Assembly (NCBI RefSeq): GCF_016680995.1
Contig: NZ_JAEQMG010000048.1
Span: forward strand, 348,922-412,921
Length of the DNA: 64,000 nucleotides
Direction: 5' to 3'
Origin: Ruminococcus difficilis
GTDB taxonomy: Bacteria > Bacillota_A > Clostridia > Oscillospirales > Acutalibacteraceae
Shown here: positions 40,545 through 49,391 of the stretch, piece after piece
How the letters are laid out: every line of letters begins with the position of its first letter
Numbering within the stretch: the stretch's first letter is position 1
Position numbers and translations under genes: made by a program
The notes under the pieces: generated by a model
The model's database searches: none
The model's input: the letters and a program-made list of their open reading frames with translations, nothing else
What the model was told of the DNA's origin: nothing

Positions 40545-41788
40545 CTGATATTGCCCCTTCCCGTAATAATGTATTTATAGGTGTTCAGCTCCTCAAGACC
40601 CATCGGGCCGCGCGCGTGGAGCTTTTGTGTTGAGATCCCCATCTCGCATCCGAGTCCGAACTCACCGCCGTCGGTGAAGCGGGTGGACGCGTTGACATAG
40701 ACCGACGAGCTGTCAATACCGCGCGTGAAGACCGCGGCGGCGTTCTCATCAGCTGTGACAATCGCCTCGCTGTGACCGGTGGAATGAGCGTTGATGTGAG
40801 CGACCGCCTCACGCACATCCTTCACGATCTTGACCGCTAAGATGTAATCGAGGAACTCGGTGTCGAAGTCATCCTCACCCGCGGGGGTACCGTCGATGAT
40901 CGCGGCTGCCTTTTCATCGAGGCGCAGCTCGACGGGATTGACCTCTCTGTTATCGACCAAAAGCGCTTTGAGCTTCGGTAAAAATTCCTCCGCGATATCC
41001 TCGGCGACTACCAGCACCTCCTCGGCGTTACAGACAGAGGGTCGCGAGCATTTGGCGTTTTCTACGATCTTCAGCGCCATGTCGATATCGGCGGCGCTGT
41101 CGATATAAATATGACAGATACCGGTACCCGTCTGGATGCAGGGCACGGTGGCGTTTTTCACGATAGCGGAGATCAGACCTTTGCCGCCGCGCGGGATCAG
41201 CAGATCCACATAGCCGTCGGCGGTCATCAGCTCATTGGCGCTCGCGCGGGTGGTGTCCTCGATGAGCAGTACCATATCTTCATTCAGTCCCGCCTCTTTG
41301 AGACCCGCTCTGAGCGCTTTGACGATCGCCGCGGCGCTTTTATGCGCTTCTTTGCCGCAGCGCAGCACACAGACGTTGCCGCTCTTCAAGGCGAGTGCGG
41401 CGGCGTCGGAGGTAACGTTCGGACGGCTCTCATAGATGATCGCCACCACGCCCAGCGCGACGGATACACGTTCGATGACCAGTCCGCCGGGACGCTCATG
41501 GTGCTTTAACACTCTGCCGAGCGGCGAAGGTAACGCCGCTACCTCGCGGATGCCCTGCGCCATGCCCTTGATGCGTTCATCACTGAGCATCAGGCGGTCG
41601 ATCATCACGTCGCTGATCTTACCGCGTGCCGCTTCGATATCGAGGGCGTTCGCGCTGAGGATCGCCTCGGTGTTTTCTTCGAGCTTATCCGCCATCAATA
41701 ACAATGCGCGGTCGATATCCTGAGGCTCCACAGCGCCGAGCAGCGCCTTCGCCTCTTTCGCTTTTACCAAGAGTTCATGTGTCGTCAT
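40541..41788 (-). CDS. proA: Gamma-glutamyl phosphate reductase
   Basis: A 415-residue aldehyde-dehydrogenase-fold enzyme of usual length. It shows [24 protein letters not shown] N-terminal helices, [34 protein letters not shown], the catalytic Cys region [17 protein letters not shown], and [20 protein letters not shown] at the end. It reduces glutamyl phosphate to the semialdehyde. It lies between proB and proC in one operon; a 160 bp repeat element separates it from proB. Confidence 0.97.
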   Translation of the reverse strand: MTTHELLVKAKEAKALLGAVEPQDIDRALLLMADKLEENTEAILSANALDIEAARGKISDVMIDRLMLSDERIKGMAQGIREVAALPSPLGRVLKHHERPGGLVIERVSVALGVVAIIYESRPNVTSDAAALALKSGNVCVLRCGKEAHKSAAAIVKALRAGLKEAGLNEDMVLLIEDTTRASANELMTADGYVDLLIPRGGKGLISAIVKNATVPCIQTGTGICHIYIDSAADIDMALKIVENAKCSRPSVCNAEEVLVVAEDIAEEFLPKLKALLVDNREVNPVELRLDEKAAAIIDGTPAGEDDFDTEFLDYILAVKIVKDVREAVAHINAHSTGHSEAIVTADENAAAVFTRGIDSSSVYVNASTRFTDGGEFGLGCEMGISTQKLHARGPMGLEELNTYKYIITGRGNIR

Positions 41789-41807
41789 AGTAGATCCCTT
41801 CTTTTCA

Positions 41808-41948
41808 TTAGGAATTAGGAGTTAGGAATTAGGAATTAAGGAAAAGCCTTCGGCTTTTGATTCCTATTGGATGAATCGAAATCGTTTCATTTCACTTTAT
41901 CGATCAGGTGCGGACAGCGTCCGCCCGCAATTCCTAATTCCTCATTAT
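41808..41948. repeat. MITE-like element with TTAGGAA tandem ends
   Basis: The left end is a run of AGGAATTAGGAGTTAGGAAT; the right end is the reverse, GCAATTCCTAATTCCTCAT. The middle has AAAGCCTTCGGCTTTT and GCGGACAGCGTCCGC hairpins. It lies between proB and proA. Confidence 0.65.
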
Positions 41949-41952
41949 ATTT

Positions 41953-42720
41953 TTACTTCTTCGCTACAAATTTAGTACAAACAGCGTTGCCGTCCATGAT
42001 ATCATACAGGATATCCGGATCTCTGCCGTTGGCGATCACGACCTCGATGCCGTTTTCCGTCGCCAGCTTAGCCGCTTTGAGCTTCGTCACCATGCCGCCT
42101 GTACCGAGCTTGGAGCCTGCCGATCCGGCGAGCGCCTCGATCTCGGGGGTGATCTCCTCGATGACCTCCAGACGCTTCGCGTCGGGGTCGACGGCGGGGT
42201 TCGCGGTATACAGTCCGTCGATATCGGAGAGGATGATCAACAGCTCCGCGTCAACGCGGTCGGCGATGATCGCGCCGAGTGTATCGTTGTCGCCGATGAC
42301 GATCTCATCGGTCGTGACGGTATCGTTTTCGTTGACGATCGGGATCACGCCCAGCTCCAAAAGGCGGTGCAGGGTGTTGTCGAGATTCTTGCCGTAGTCG
42401 TCGATCGCGACGAACGCGCCGGTCATCAAGATCTGCGCGACCGCGTGATTGTACTTGCCGAAGAGCTTATCATAGACATACATCAGCTCGCACTGCCCGA
42501 TCGCCGCGCCTGCCTGCAGGGTCGAGATGTCATCGGGTCGACGATGGATGCCGACCTTGCTCAGACCCATGCCGATCGCGCCGGACGACACCATCACGAT
42601 CTCATTGCCGGCGTTCTTTAAGTCGGAGATGACCTTGCACATCTTCTCGACACGTTTGATATTCAAAAGTCCCGTCGAATGGGTGAGCGTCGAGGTGCCC
42701 ACCTTAATCACGATTCTCAT
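41953..42720 (-). CDS. proB: Glutamate 5-kinase, short form without PUA domain
   Basis: A 255-residue amino-acid kinase. It starts MRIVIKVGTSTLTHSTGLLN, with VMVSSGAIGMGLSKVGI, the substrate-binding VIPIVNENDTVTTDEI, GDNDTLGAIIADRV, LLIILSDIDGLYT and GTGGMVTKLKAAKLA. Escherichia coli ProB has 367 residues with a C-terminal PUA domain; that domain is absent here, as in many Clostridia. It is the first gene of the operon with its own promoter, and GGAGG precedes the ATG. Confidence 0.97.
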   Translation of the reverse strand: MRIVIKVGTSTLTHSTGLLNIKRVEKMCKVISDLKNAGNEIVMVSSGAIGMGLSKVGIHRRPDDISTLQAGAAIGQCELMYVYDKLFGKYNHAVAQILMTGAFVAIDDYGKNLDNTLHRLLELGVIPIVNENDTVTTDEIVIGDNDTLGAIIADRVDAELLIILSDIDGLYTANPAVDPDAKRLEVIEEITPEIEALAGSAGSKLGTGGMVTKLKAAKLATENGIEVVIANGRDPDILYDIMDGNAVCTKFVAKK

Positions 42721-42749
42721 ATTTTCCCTCCAAATACTTATCCAATCGT

Positions 42750-42778
42750 ATTATACCACACCGTATACTTTAAGTCAA
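42750..42778 (-). promoter_or_regulatory. proBAC operon promoter
   Basis: Minus-strand TTGACT (42773-42778), 17 bp spacer, TATAAT (42750-42755). Confidence 0.8.
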
Positions 42779-42797
42779 TAAAGCGGAAAAGAATTGC

Positions 42798-42992
42798 AGT
42801 GAGGAGTGAATGGCGGACTCCGTCCACACCTGATTCCCGCAAGGAGTCGGAGGCAGCGAAAGCAGCGGATGATCCCAACAAAAAACGCTTGCAACCTGTA
42901 TAGCGGTATGCAAGCGTTTCATCATTATATGATAGAATTGTATGAGCGAAGCGAGTAACCAAAACTCCTCACTCCTAACTCCTAATTCCTAA
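42798..42992. repeat. MITE-like element with GAGGAGTGA ends
   Basis: The left end AGTGAGGAGTGA and the right end CTCCTCACTCCTAACTCC are inverted copies. The right half carries ATAGAATTGTATGAGCGAAG followed by CGAGTAACC, shared with the element at 44354-44474. The region 42721-42992 has no gene. Confidence 0.65.
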
Positions 42993-43700
42993 TTAAGACA
43001 GTCTTCCCATGATCTCGGCATAAGCATCCTCTACGCCGCCGAGGTCGCGGCGGAAGCGGTCTTTGTCGAGCTTTTCCTTGGTCTCAGCGTCCCAGAAGCG
43101 GCAGGTGTCGGGGCTGATCTCGTCAGCCAGCACGATGGTACCGTCGGAGAGTCTGCCGAACTCGAGCTTGAAATCGACAAGGATAACGCCGCGCTCTTTC
43201 CAATAAGCCTTCATGTAATCGTTGACGGCAAAGGCGTATTTCTTGATGGTCTCGATCTCTTCCTCAGTAGCGAGCTTGAGCGCCAGCGCGTGATAATCAT
43301 TGATCAGCGGATCGCCGAGATCGTCGTTCTTGTAAGAAAACTCGATGGTGGGCTGCTCAAAGACAACGCCCTCTTCCACGCCGTAGTTCTTGGAGAAAGA
43401 GCCCGCGGCGATGTTGCGGATGATGACCTCGAGAGGTACGATGGAAACCTTTTTGACCACGGTCTCACGGTCGCTGAGCTCCTCGACAAAGTGAGTCGGG
43501 ATGTTCGCTTCCTTTTCGAGCTTCTGCATCAGCAGGTTGCTCATCTTGTTGTTGATGACGCCCTTGCCGACGATGGTGCCCTTCTTCAGACCGTTGAACG
43601 CGGTCGCGTCGTCCTTATAGGACACGATATAGCATTCGGGGTCGTCGGTCAAAAATACTTTCTTTGCCTTACCTTCATAGAGCTGTTCACGTTTTTCCAT
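42993..43700 (-). CDS. purC: Phosphoribosylaminoimidazole-succinocarboxamide synthase
   Basis: A 235-residue protein of normal length. It begins [17 protein letters not shown], with [48 protein letters not shown] substrate residues, [10 protein letters not shown] and [14 protein letters not shown]. It joins CAIR and aspartate in purine synthesis. It is monocistronic here, with its own promoter and a GGAGG ribosome site. Confidence 0.97.
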   Translation of the reverse strand: MEKREQLYEGKAKKVFLTDDPECYIVSYKDDATAFNGLKKGTIVGKGVINNKMSNLLMQKLEKEANIPTHFVEELSDRETVVKKVSIVPLEVIIRNIAAGSFSKNYGVEEGVVFEQPTIEFSYKNDDLGDPLINDYHALALKLATEEEIETIKKYAFAVNDYMKAYWKERGVILVDFKLEFGRLSDGTIVLADEISPDTCRFWDAETKEKLDKDRFRRDLGGVEDAYAEIMGRLS

Positions 43701-43733
43701 AATTACCTCCCGGATTTCTCTGCAAACGTTTCA

Positions 43734-43764
43734 TGTACGGGAGGAGCAAGCCCCTCCCCTACAT
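43734..43764. repeat. Short palindrome in the purC leader
   Basis: TGTACGGGAGGAGCAAGCCC followed by CTCCCCTACA; same family as 37817 and 49263. It would be a hairpin in the purC mRNA leader. Confidence 0.6.
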
Positions 43765-43769
43765 TAGGT

Positions 43770-43798
43770 TTTATACACCAGATAAGGCGGTGTGTCAA
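43770..43798 (-). promoter_or_regulatory. purC promoter
   Basis: Minus-strand TTGACA (43793-43798), 17 bp spacer, TATAAA (43770-43775). Confidence 0.75.
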
Positions 43799-43880
43799 TA
43801 ATCCCGACGAGATTTCGGATATTTGTACAGACGGCGTGCTTTTTCGAGCAAAGTTTTTGAGAAAATAATAAACACGGCGG

Positions 43881-43909
43881 TTGACATCATCACAGAAAAG
43901 TAGGATAAT
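43881..43909 (+). promoter_or_regulatory. Promoter of the C-GCAxxG-C-C gene
   Basis: TTGACA (43881-43886), 17 bp spacer, GATAAT (43904-43909), about 50 bp before the start. Confidence 0.7.
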
Positions 43910-43959
43910 GAACAACGTGAAAGCTATACTAATACTAATCACATACATAAAGGAATGAT

Positions 43960-44334
43960 ATGATGAACCGATCTGAACTCGGCGCTTCTCTCAAGCGCTC
44001 CCACAACTGCTGTCAGGCGGTGCTGCTCGCCTTTGAGGACAAACTCCCCTATGACAAAGAATCTCTCCTGATGCTCGGCTCGACCTTCGGTTCGGGCATG
44101 GGCGGCATGATGGGCACCTGCGGCGCGCTGATCGGCGCGGAGATGGTGCTCGGCATCCTCAGTAAGCAGACCCGCGGCATGAACCCTGTCAGCCGCAAGC
44201 TGTTTCAGGCGTTTGAAGAGAAATGCGGCGCGTCACGCTGTATCGACCTCAAGGGCGTGGTGACGGGACATATGCTCTGCTCCTGCGAGGACTGCGTAAA
44301 GAACGCGATCGAAGCGGTCGATGAATTACTTTGA
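43960..44334 (+). CDS. C-GCAxxG-C-C family redox protein
   Basis: A 124-residue Cys-rich protein. It has NCCQAVLLAFEDKL, the family signature GTCGALIGAEMVLG, and the C-terminal cysteines in EKCGASRCIDLKG and LCSCEDCVKNA. Members are proposed to bind metal or act in redox transfer; the function is not established. AAGGA precedes two adjacent ATG codons (43960, 43963), and either may be used. It is monocistronic and divergent from purC. Confidence 0.88.
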   Translation: MMNRSELGASLKRSHNCCQAVLLAFEDKLPYDKESLLMLGSTFGSGMGGMMGTCGALIGAEMVLGILSKQTRGMNPVSRKLFQAFEEKCGASRCIDLKGVVTGHMLCSCEDCVKNAIEAVDELL

Positions 44335-44353
44335 TCAAAAAAACTACTGGTTT

Positions 44354-44474
44354 GGTTAACGGTTAACGGATATCGGATAACGGTAAAGGGAAACGCTTCG
44401 CGTTTTGGATCGATAATAGAATTGTCCGAGCGCAGCGAGTAACCGACACCGTTAACCGTTCACTGTTAACCGTT
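44354..44474. repeat. MITE-like element with GTTAACGG ends
   Basis: GGTTAACGGTTAACGG at the left and CCGTTAACCGTTCACTGTTAACC at the right form terminal inverted repeats. The centre has AACGCTTCGCGTT and AGAATTGTCCGAGCGCAGCG with CGAGTAACC, shared with 42798-42992. Confidence 0.7.
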
Positions 44475-44493
44475 CTCCGGAAAGGATTTTCCC

Positions 44494-47319
44494 ATGAAAT
44501 ACAACATTGGTGATACCATCCACGGCTTTGTGGTGGAACAGCGCCGTCATGTCAAGGAGATCGGCGGCGACCTGTATATCCTGCGCCACACTCACAGCGG
44601 CGCGCTCTTATGCTACGTCGATAACGACGACCGCAACATGACCTACTCGATCACCTTCGCGACTCCGTCGCATGATTCGACCGGCGTGTTCCATATCCTC
44701 GAACACAGCGTGCTTTGCGGTTCACGGAGATATCCCGTTGACGATCCCTTTGTCGAGCTGATGAAAAGCTCGCTGTACACCTTCCTCAACGCGATGACCT
44801 TCCCCGACAAGACGATGTACCCTGTGTCGAGCATGAACGACAAGGATCTGATGAACCTGATGTCGGTCTACACCGACGCGGTGTTCTGTCCGCTGATCTA
44901 TGATAATGAGAATGCCTTCCGTCAGGAGGGCTGGCATATCGAGCGCGACGAGAACGGAAAGCCCTATTATCAGGGCGTCGTCTACAATGAGATGAAGGGC
45001 GCTTTGGGCGACCCCGATGAAAACCTCTATCAGGCGGTGTTCGGCGAGAGCTATGAGCCCTGCCAGTACACCACCGTGTCCGGCGGTCATCCCGACCATA
45101 TCGTCAAGCTCACCTATGAGGATTTCATCGCCAACCACAAGAAATATTATCATCCGTCCAATGCCAGATTTTACCTCTACGGCAAGATGGAAATAGAAGA
45201 GAAACTTCGTTTCCTCGATGAGGAGTATCTGAGCAAGGTCGAGCCGCGGGAGGCGGTCAAGGAGCCGAAGATCACGGTCAAAAAGCAGGATAAGCCCTTC
45301 TACTGCACCTACACTGCGGACGGCGAAAAGACGAACGAGGATTATATCGCGTTCACCTATCCCATCTGCGAAATGCCCTCCTTCACCACCTACCTCGGAC
45401 TGAGCGTCCTGACCGACATCCTTGCCGATACCAACTACGATCCGCTCAAAAAGCGCATCCTCGACAAGGGCTTAGCAGTCGAATGTGAGTGCGAGATGAT
45501 CGAGGATATCGCCTATCCCCTCTTTACGATCAAGCTCCGCCATTGTGACGCGAGCCGCCTCGACGAGATCGAACGCGAGGTCACCGCGTGCCTTACGGAA
45601 TGTGCCGAGGGGCTGGACAAAGAGGCGGTGAGCGCCAAGCTGAGCACCACCGAATTCAATCTGCGTGAGGGCAGTGCCGCGGGACTGACCAAGGGACTGT
45701 ACTACAACATCCAGATCGCCGACACATGGCTGTACGGCTATGAGCCGTGGCGCTACCTTGAGTACGAGGAGTCGCTCGAAACCATCAAATCCATTATCGA
45801 CAAAGGCTATTTTGAGGATCTGATACGGGTATTCTTATTGTGGAACAAAGAGCGGAATATCGTCGTGATGACGCCCACGGCGACCGAAAAGAAATATGCC
45901 GAGCCCGACGCGGACGCCGCTGTCACCGCGAACGACAGCTCCCCCGATCAAAAAGCCGAAAAAGACGCGCGCATCCCGCATTTGAACATCAGTGACATTG
46001 ATAAAAAAGCTGTCCCCTTCCTGACAGAAGTAAAAGGGAAAGAAGCTTCATATCTGTATCATCCGCTGAAAACGGACGGCATCGTCTATGCCGATCTGTT
46101 CTTCGATATCGGACAGGCGAACGATGACGAGCTCTTCGATATCAGCATCCTGTCCTCTCTGCTCGGCAACATTGCCACCGCGGACACCGACGGCAAGACC
46201 CTGCAAACCAGGCTCGGGCTCTATACAGGCTCGCTGAGTATGTCAGGCTCCGTTTCGAGCTATAACAACAGAGTGATCTCCTCCGCTGTCCTGCGCTTCA
46301 AGGCGCTCGCCGACAACTACAGTCAGGCGGCAAAGCTCGCCGAAGAGATCCTCACCAAAACCGTCTTTGACGACAAAAAAGCGATCTGTGATCTGATCGA
46401 CCAGATGGTGACCGAGCTGCAGCTGGGCTTCATCAACAACTCCAGTCAGATCGCCGCGATCCGTGCCGCCGCGACCCACAACACACGTGACGCGATTCTC
46501 GACAAGACCGGCGGACTGAGCTTCTATCAGCGACTCAAAGCGCTCAAAGAGTCGTTGGATTCCGATCCTGAGAGCTTTTCAGCGCTCAAAGCCCGCCTTG
46601 AAAACGTGTACGATCGCTTCATCAAAAACGGCAGTGCGGTATACTCCCTCGCGTGCGATGAAGAAAGCTGCGACAAGATCAAGGATGCTCCCCTGCCGAT
46701 GCAGGGCAGCCTGACCGACGCGCTCAGTCAGGCACAAAGCTCCCTGCTGTCAGGCAATGTCGCGCTGTGCGCGCCCTGTGACATCGTATTCAACGGCTAC
46801 AGCTTTAACGCGGACAACGAGCTCAGCGGCGGCGGCTTACTGCTCGCCAAAAAGATCCTCTCCCTCGAATACCTGTGGCAGAAGATCCGCGTTGAAAACG
46901 GCGCCTACGGCTGCGGCACGATCCCGAACTCTGCCAAGCGCCTCGATATGTGGAGCTACCGTGACCCGCAGATCGCGATCACACTCAACACCTTCCAAAA
47001 CGCGGCAAAGTTCCTCAGCTCCTTACAGCTCAGCGACCGTGCTCTGGAGGATTATATCATCAGCGTCGTGCGCTCGCTCGACAACCCGCAGCTACCGCGC
47101 GCGACCGCGTATCTGAGCTCTGTCTATCATCTGCTCGGCAGAGATAACGCCGCGATCCAAAAGGAGCGCGACGAGCTGCTGTCCACGACCGTCGATGATC
47201 TGAACGCAATCGGCGATAAATTGAATAAATATGCAAACAATGCTTCTTTTTGCACCGTCGGCAGCGCCGAAAACATCGAATCAAACAAAGAGCTGTATGA
47301 TGAGATCACGAAACTGTGA
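44494..47319 (+). CDS. M16C-family zinc metallopeptidase (presequence protease-like)
   Basis: A 941-residue protein. The inverted zinc motif HILEHSVL (His-x2-Glu-His) is near residue 66, followed by SLYTFLNAMTFPDKTMYPVS; the third zinc-ligand Glu is in GVVYNEMKGAL. Four homologous halves in two lobes are typical of PreP/FALCON peptidases, and the length fits. No signal peptide is seen, so it acts in the cytoplasm on short peptides. It is preceded by a repeat element; no clear promoter was found. Confidence 0.93.
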   Translation: MKYNIGDTIHGFVVEQRRHVKEIGGDLYILRHTHSGALLCYVDNDDRNMTYSITFATPSHDSTGVFHILEHSVLCGSRRYPVDDPFVELMKSSLYTFLNAMTFPDKTMYPVSSMNDKDLMNLMSVYTDAVFCPLIYDNENAFRQEGWHIERDENGKPYYQGVVYNEMKGALGDPDENLYQAVFGESYEPCQYTTVSGGHPDHIVKLTYEDFIANHKKYYHPSNARFYLYGKMEIEEKLRFLDEEYLSKVEPREAVKEPKITVKKQDKPFYCTYTADGEKTNEDYIAFTYPICEMPSFTTYLGLSVLTDILADTNYDPLKKRILDKGLAVECECEMIEDIAYPLFTIKLRHCDASRLDEIEREVTACLTECAEGLDKEAVSAKLSTTEFNLREGSAAGLTKGLYYNIQIADTWLYGYEPWRYLEYEESLETIKSIIDKGYFEDLIRVFLLWNKERNIVVMTPTATEKKYAEPDADAAVTANDSSPDQKAEKDARIPHLNISDIDKKAVPFLTEVKGKEASYLYHPLKTDGIVYADLFFDIGQANDDELFDISILSSLLGNIATADTDGKTLQTRLGLYTGSLSMSGSVSSYNNRVISSAVLRFKALADNYSQAAKLAEEILTKTVFDDKKAICDLIDQMVTELQLGFINNSSQIAAIRAAATHNTRDAILDKTGGLSFYQRLKALKESLDSDPESFSALKARLENVYDRFIKNGSAVYSLACDEESCDKIKDAPLPMQGSLTDALSQAQSSLLSGNVALCAPCDIVFNGYSFNADNELSGGGLLLAKKILSLEYLWQKIRVENGAYGCGTIPNSAKRLDMWSYRDPQIAITLNTFQNAAKFLSSLQLSDRALEDYIISVVRSLDNPQLPRATAYLSSVYHLLGRDNAAIQKERDELLSTTVDDLNAIGDKLNKYANNASFCTVGSAENIESNKELYDEITKL

Positions 47320-47531
47320 GCCTCGGTTCCCGATCGTCAAACTTCCGAATAATCCGTTAAATGTTTAACATTCTCCCTCTTTTTTGCACCGTTCACAAAA
47401 ATATATAAAAATATTGCAAATACCTGTTGACTAATTTCCGATTTTATATTATAATTTCGCCATAATCATACACAAATTGCATTATCTTTCGATTCATCCC
47501 GATGTTTTCGACTACAAGAAAGAGGTATGTT

Positions 47532-47903
47532 ATGATGACAAAAAGCGAGAAGCAAATCATGGATCTGCTGTGGGGCGTAGACGAGCCGCTTTCCTGCACC
47601 GAGATCATCCAAATGTCCGGCGACAAAACATGGAAAGACAGCTATGTACACTCCCTGATCAAATCCCTGATGAAGAAGGACCTGGTCGAGGTCGTTTCGT
47701 TCGAGCTTGTCTCCCGCAGCTACGCGCGTAAATTCGTGCCCAAGCTGAGCAAAGAGAGCTACTGTATCAGAGAGTATCTGAACGAGAACCCCGACAACAG
47801 CTTCATCAAGTTGTTCACCGCCTATCTGGATCAGTGTGACAGCGCGGATGAAGTGAAGGCGTTCGAGGACGCGATCGGTCAGTGGAAGACCAACCATTCG
47901 TAA
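47532..47903 (+). CDS. BlaI/MecI-family transcriptional regulator
   Basis: A 123-residue winged-helix protein. MTKSEKQIMDLLWGVDEPLSCTEII and the wing-helix DSYVHSLIKSLMKKDLVEVV are typical; the C-terminal dimerisation helix follows. AGAGG precedes two adjacent ATG codons. BlaI/MecI repressors usually control beta-lactam resistance or cell-wall stress genes with a BlaR1/MecR1 sensor, but no sensor gene lies beside it here. Confidence 0.88.
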   Translation: MMTKSEKQIMDLLWGVDEPLSCTEIIQMSGDKTWKDSYVHSLIKSLMKKDLVEVVSFELVSRSYARKFVPKLSKESYCIREYLNENPDNSFIKLFTAYLDQCDSADEVKAFEDAIGQWKTNHS

Positions 47904-47921
47904 AACAAACATCCATACAAA

Positions 47922-47956
47922 AAGGAGAGAAGCAAACGCTTCTCTCCTTACTTTTT
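47922..47956. terminator. Terminator between converging genes
   Basis: AAGGAGAGAAGC-AAAC-GCTTCTCTCCTT followed by a T-rich tract; it lies between the BlaI-type gene and the leftward DHHW gene. Confidence 0.85.
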
Positions 47957-48109
47957 ATTTTGATCAACATCCCTTTCAGCAAGGGGTGTGGGGTCGCATC
48001 CGGACAACCTCGGAGGAATCGTATCGATCTCCGTTTAAAACGGGGCGCATACAAATCGTCATTACGAGGAGGAACATTTTTCCGACGTGGTAATCTCAAC
48101 CGATAACTA

Positions 48110-49243
48110 TCATTCCAACCAGCCAAGGTTGGTATCGGTCGCCAGATTATCGATGGAATATACCACCAGCACACGGTCGATCTCCTCGGTCTCCACCAGT
48201 CTGCTTACCGGCTGGGAATAATAGCGCAGGTCGACCATGATGATCTCGCTGTAATGATCGGCGAGATACGGCACCATCGAATGGGCAAAGCTGTCCTTGA
48301 TGACCAGCAGCTTTTCATTCGAGCTCGCGGCGGAATTCTTGATCACCGTATAGGGATGGTTGCCGTCGAGATAGATGGGATACTTATCGTCATCCTCCAG
48401 ATGGCTCAGATAGAACATATCCTTTTGCTCGGTCACATTTCCGTTATCGGTGATGGCGGTCACGATCGTAGTATCATTCGCGGGGTTGTCCCACACCTCC
48501 ACGGTATCGGGATCGGTCAGCCAGAAGCCCGAGGATGAATAGGTCGTGCCGTAGAAGCCGGGATACGAGGTCACGGTATAATCCTCTTTGGCGTGAGGAG
48601 TATAGCCGAGCACACTGCCGAGCTCGCGGTAAGCGGTATACGCGCCGTAAGCCGTCCAGTGATGGTCGGTCTTGTAGTAGATCTGATTGCCGTCGGCGTA
48701 TTCCTTTTTGAACGCCTCGCGCACATCGACGAACCTCGCGGACGGAAGCGCCGCAATCATTTCTTCAAAGCGATCGTCATCGCGGTACTGCTTATGGACG
48801 TCGGGCAGGATATCGGCGCAGACATAGCCCGTAGAGGGCGCGACCAGCACGGTGGTGTCGACGGGACATTTCTCGGCGAACTCATTGATATAGCCGATGT
48901 TTCGGCTCAGATCATCCATCTTCTCGGGATCATTGACGAGATAACCGTTCTTGCCCAGATAGATGCCGTTGGAGCCGTTGTTGCCGATGGCGTAGTTGTA
49001 ATAGGCGGATAAGCCCACCCAGAAATTACGCCCCGCGGTCTGGTCGGACAGGAACTTTTCAAAATCCTCGCCGAACTTACCCGACAGCAGACTGTCAACG
49101 GTGAACTTCGGCGCCTGCTCCAGATAGCGCTTTTCGGAGGAGCTGTATTCTTTTTTCGGCAGTACAAAGAACAGTACCATCATCCCGATAATGAAGATCA
49201 AAAAGATCGCCGCGGGCAGGAATTTATATGCCTTTTTCATCAT
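48110..49243 (-). CDS. DHHW-family (AlgX/AlgJ-like) secreted O-acetylation partner protein
   Basis: A 377-residue protein with an N-terminal membrane anchor (FLPAAIFLIFIIGMMVLFFVLP). The defining motif YYKTDHHWTAYGAY is at about residue 190, with VLVAPSTGYV before it and LLVIKDSFAHSMVPYLADHY near the end (catalytic Ser region). Proteins of this family transfer acyl groups to exported polysaccharides together with an MBOAT protein, and an MBOAT gene lies directly upstream (49392-50786). The target polymer is unknown. Confidence 0.9.
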   Translation of the reverse strand: MMKKAYKFLPAAIFLIFIIGMMVLFFVLPKKEYSSSEKRYLEQAPKFTVDSLLSGKFGEDFEKFLSDQTAGRNFWVGLSAYYNYAIGNNGSNGIYLGKNGYLVNDPEKMDDLSRNIGYINEFAEKCPVDTTVLVAPSTGYVCADILPDVHKQYRDDDRFEEMIAALPSARFVDVREAFKKEYADGNQIYYKTDHHWTAYGAYTAYRELGSVLGYTPHAKEDYTVTSYPGFYGTTYSSSGFWLTDPDTVEVWDNPANDTTIVTAITDNGNVTEQKDMFYLSHLEDDDKYPIYLDGNHPYTVIKNSAASSNEKLLVIKDSFAHSMVPYLADHYSEIIMVDLRYYSQPVSRLVETEEIDRVLVVYSIDNLATDTNLGWLE

Positions 49244-49262
49244 GCTCCTCCTTTCACGCTTT

Positions 49263-49383
49263 TTGTAGGGGAGGGTCTCGACCCTCCCGACTGAAAATCA
49301 AAGTTGATTTTCAGAGGATACTTTCAGAGATTTCATTCTATATCGCCTTTGGCGAACGGGAGGGTCAAGACCCTCCCCTACAT
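49263..49383. repeat. MITE-like element, TGTAGGGGAGGG ends
   Basis: TGTAGGGGAGGGTCTCGACC and GGTCAAGACCCTCCCCTACA are inverted terminal repeats, each itself palindromic. AAAATCAAAGTTGATTTT lies inside. It sits between the MBOAT and DHHW genes. Confidence 0.75.
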
Positions 49384-49391
49384 ATGTTTCA

